From Mesocentrotus franciscanus (Eukaryota > Echinodermata > Echinoidea > Camarodonta > Strongylocentrotidae): a stretch of 64,000 bases of DNA. The translations under genes were made by a program, and so were the position numbers. The stretch is from NCBI GenBank assembly GCA_037976565.1, contig CP137668.1, positions 22,358,251 to 22,422,250 on the forward strand. Direction: 5' to 3'. Numbering within the stretch: the first letter of the stretch is position 1; each line of letters starts with the position of its first letter. The notes beneath the pieces were generated by a model, which searched no databases, was not told the origin of the DNA, and was given only the letters and a program-made list of their open reading frames with translations. Below, in pieces: positions 60,361 through 64,000 of the stretch.

Positions 60361-60789
60361 TGGTTTGGTTTGGTTTTTATTTACGATAAAAAAATATGAA
60401 ATACAAACATCATAACACATGCATAAAGAAACAAAACACTAAGTTATTTTACAAGGACTATTCTAGAAAAATAAATTATTAAAATTGAAATAATGACCGA
60501 GGGATCACACTTAGATTAATCTTTCCTCTAACTTCTTAAATACCTGTTTAAATATCAACAGAATAAATAAATAAATTAAGATCATCAGAACATGTGATTT
60601 TATGTGATATTTGGATTATATTTTCCCCCATTCTTCCATTTGGTTTAGTTTATCGACAAAACAACAGAGAAGTTATCTCCCGCGTGCCTCATATTGTATT
60701 TTTCTTTTGGTGTTTTATATCTGTTAACATAATATTGTATTATAGTCGTATCAATTATCTGTGCATATTTTGTATTTCCCCTGTCCTAT

Positions 60790-61778
60790 AAGGCCAAAAA
60801 AAAAAAGTTGTTTGGTTGTCCTCGATTGCTTTTCTGGAGTAGGGGCGGGCGGGCGGATTTTTTTTTTTTTTTTTTTTTTTTTCTCCATTTGTTTTCTTCT
60901 TCATATGGACTCATTACTTCCTATTTATTTTCATTTTCTGTTCAAATCATGAAACCAATATTATTATTATTTAAACACAAAAGAATCCCGGCCAATAATC
61001 ATAAATTGCCATGTCAATATTCATTTTTATTTTCGCTGTTTCGGAGGTAGTTTTGGCTATAGCGAGGCAGTTTTCGTCTGCATGTAAAACGTACGTACGT
61101 CTATAGGGAGCGCGCACGCGCGTTGTTCGTTCGCCCGCGCGTCGTTTGTTCCTGCGGCCGGAGCAGGTATCCCACGCCAGAGCTCGCGGCGCCAAAAACT
61201 ATCCCTGTGGTGATCCGGCTGCAATGATTTAATACGTGCGGGGAGATTGATCTTGCGATACACGAAAAATAGTGATCTAAATCTGAAAAATACTTGAAAT
61301 ACAGCTCAGGTTTTGGTACCCATCTTCCTTACAGACACGCGTAAGATATTCGATTTTTCAGATTCAGGTAGCGGGACTGCCGATTACATCGCTAAAATGT
61401 GATATTTAAGGATACATTTTCTATTGCAAATGTGGTTCTCCTGTGACTCTGATATGTTTTGTATGTGCGTGATATGTGTATTATGCTACCACGCATAGTA
61501 CAACGGACCCACCGAAAACTGCCACCCGGCCGAAAACTCCCTCCTCTTCTCTATTAAAGACATAATTGCGTACTAAAAGGACCAAATTGGAGACGGGACA
61601 CATTTTGATCCTTGCAACATGCATCAAATGGTATGTTTGGCGTTTAAAATTGCTCCAAAATAAATGTATATTCTTTAAAAAAAAAAAAAAAAATCTAAAA
61701 AAAAAAAAATACGAGCGGGCCGAAAATGAGGAGCGGGCGGTCGAGGACAACCAAATGATTTTTTTTTTTTGGCCTAAC
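60790..61778. mobile_element. Terminal-inverted-repeat element, about 990 bases
   Basis: The left end AGGCCAAAAAAAAAAA, GTTGTTTGGTTGTCCTCGA is the complement of the right end TCGAGGACAACCAAATGATT, TTTTTTTTTGGCCT. Both arms then carry GGGCGGGC-like and poly-T/A stretches. A GC-rich patch at 61100-61200 breaks the AT-rich interior. The target duplication is unclear. Confidence 0.7.
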
Positions 61779-62049
61779 TGTTAACATTATATTTTATTTT
61801 CGTCATATACATTGTCTGTACAAAAAAAAAAGAAAGAACAAATTTCCATGTATGATTTATGGATAATAAAGTATTAGTTTAATTAAATTGAATATTCAGC
61901 GTGATTCCCTCATTAATGTGTGAAATCATAATCTCTCCTCTTCTCCACTTTCGTTTATTCCATCATCTTTGTCATCAGCATCAATTCCTAATAAAAATGA
62001 TACTTCGAATGTACTGAACTTCTCATTCCAGTTCACACACACACACACC

Positions 62050-62235
62050 CACACACACACAATCACCTTAGTTAACATATTCACCACCATCACCACCATT
62101 CACACGTGTCACATTCATCACTATCATCACTTTTATCACTATCATCACTTTTCATACATTCATCACTATCATCACTGTTCATACATTCATCACTATCATC
62201 ACTGTTCATACATTTATCACTATCATCATAGCTCA
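62050..62235. repeat. CA repeat and about 30-base ATCACT minisatellite
   Basis: (CA)n at 62034-62060, then units of CATTCATCACTATCATCACT followed by TTCATA at about 62115-62235. Confidence 0.85.
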
Positions 62236-62807
62236 CATAAATAACCCTTTATCACAGTTCTCACAACCACCATCATGCCATAATCAGATAATAACAACCA
62301 GCTACTAACGAAAATTATTTATTACCAATAACCATAACTTGACTTGATTGTAATAAAATCCTGCTTAGTAAATTCCTTCACTCCTGTTAACATCTATTAG
62401 GGCTCTTGACCATCCAAGTCACAGACATTCATGCCAGAAATTTCACATACAAACAATTGATTATCTCATATATGAAACATCTGATAGGCTTAGAAGTGTT
62501 TTATTATACAAATCTTAGGGACATAATACATATATAAACAGTATTCAGTAAATATTTGCACAGGGAAACGAGTCTATTTCACCAATTAACAACAAATATT
62601 ATAACAAAACACAGAAAAGCAACAGCCAACAGCTTCAATAAACAATTAAATATTGTTCGGTTATTTACTCATACTAAAATTGTATGACTTGAAGTGAAAA
62701 GGATATTGTAATGTACAGAATCAAACCCCTGAAATCAGGCATTTAATTTCTGTAAATTGCATTCCACTAACATAAGATTTAAATTGTCTAAATCAGCAAC
62801 GTACCTA

Positions 62808-63059
62808 CACTGCCCTCCAAAAGTTTGGGTACACATGAAATCAGAACTGAATGATGATGTTTTGGAGGGTATGTTGCCCTTTTTCATGTATGACTGCTTC
62901 CTGAAACGCTTTAGACTTGTTAAACTGGTGTCAACTTGAACATTGATGTCTACTCTTCAGTTTGATACCAAATTGGTGCAGTAAAATCTGATGATAACTA
63001 AAATTGTGGGCGAAAAATCGTTCTGATTACGGGTGTACCCAAACTTTTGGAGGACAGTG
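62808..63059. mobile_element. Tc1/mariner-like MITE, about 252 bases
   Basis: CACTGCCCTCCAAAAGTTTG (preceded by TA) and CAAACTTTTGGAGGACAGTG are inverted ends, extended inward by GGTACAC/GTGTACC. CA(C/G)TG.CCTCCAAAAGT ends are typical of Tc1-like elements. The right TA is not exactly preserved. Confidence 0.75.
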
Positions 63060-63069
63060 AATGTATAGG

Positions 63070-64000
63070 GGGAAGTAACCAATCGCCCCTATCACACATA
63101 TTTGTACGCTAGGTGTTTCATACCACTCTGACGGATATTTCTATTCCTTTGATACAGATACATTGCAAGTTTCACGACACTCACAAAACTGTGAAAGTGA
63201 CTTATGAGTACATAGGTCAATGCACCTGTATGCACTTAGGTTCTGTAAGCTGGGCCCATTATTATTATTATATTTTAGTCCTTTAAGTTCTTATCCATTA
63301 AAAAAAGAACATTGGATAAAGTTATGGGAGATTATTTCTTGGCTACCAGCTGCCCATGGCTTCCTGTTTGGTAGTTGATTCGTCCTCTTTCAAACAAATC
63401 AATATTTGAAGGTACTTTTTATTTGCTAACCTGTTATGATGCTCTGAAAATAAAGGTTGAAAAGTCACAAAATTTTGTTTCATAACTCTGATACATACAG
63501 ATATCAATTTGTAAATATAAATATATTTCCCTCTTCATATATTACTTAGTTATCTTGCAGTTCATAAAACGTTGGAATGACTTTCAGCCTATAATTTTAA
63601 CAGCTCAAGTGCATAATAGTACCTTCAAAAGGGACCATTCAAAAGATATATTGCATCCAGCTAGTATGTACGAATTCAACTTTACAAAGAAACTACCAGG
63701 CATTCACTGTTGAACAATATTAAGAATATCAAGAAAAAAAGGACAACATAAAGATTCTGTGCAAGAAACCCAAGTCAGATTTAGATTCCATATGCACTCT
63801 TTTTTAAGTGAATGGACTTAGAAAATAGCATATACTGACCAAAAGATAAACTTGAGTTCTGGCCACTGGGTTTTTATGTTTGCCTTCTTCTTCATACTCC
63901 TTATCTCTCAACTGATATGAGTAAAATTTCAGGAAATTAAACTATTTAGCAATTAGCATCTAAGGCAAGAGAGTACTTCCTTGAAATCATGAAAACAGAA
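63070..64000. other. Right edge of the window, nothing recognised
   Basis: AT-rich sequence without a supported gene or repeat. Confidence 0.5.

Noticed and set aside
60355..60380. TTTGG pentamer run
   Set aside because: Too short to be called telomeric or a functional repeat.

Overview
The window is animal (metazoan) nuclear DNA, most likely from an echinoderm or another marine deuterostome. The evidence is AT-rich sequence, genes split by GT-AG introns, modular phase-1 LDLa exons, a tRNA-derived SINE, and very heavy loading with non-autonomous DNA transposons and satellites. The species is my inference; I could not search a database. There is no sign of a bacterial or viral genome, and no transposase or reverse-transcriptase frame of useful size.

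Two protein genes can be supported. On the minus strand, six exons between 18760 and 5999 join in phase into a 561-residue monocarboxylate-transporter-like (SLC16/MFS) membrane protein, followed by an AATAAA signal at 5851-5846. On the plus strand, at least ten coding exons between 47346 and about 59140 build a secreted protein: signal peptide, a 330-residue acidic region with internal repeats in one large exon, five LDL-receptor class A modules (the third lacking two cysteines), and a short tail with AATAAA at 59185. The two genes do not look functionally linked.

Most of the rest is repeats. 400-2750: GA-rich and GC-hairpin repeats related to a hAT-like element (family A here), then a 107-bp minisatellite. 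19200-20935, 23120-23890 and 27400-28195: tandem arrays of about 140-bp units rich in TGACCTTTGACCT. 21045-41365: a nest of elements with 8-bp target duplications (families A, B, D) and TTAA-flanked elements (family C). 43327-43595: a compact TTAA-flanked palindromic element. Introns of the plus-strand gene hold ATT and GAT microsatellites, a 120-bp minisatellite, a 251-bp hAT-like element, a SINE, a 780-bp foldback element and a full family A copy. 60790-61778 and 62808-63059 hold two further terminal-inverted-repeat elements.

The most informative observation is the insertion layering: several elements keep intact target duplications inside other repeats whose uninterrupted relatives lie in the same window, so relative insertion ages can be read directly. 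The families are non-autonomous and carry internal satellite arrays. I did not find a new defence or enzymatic system.
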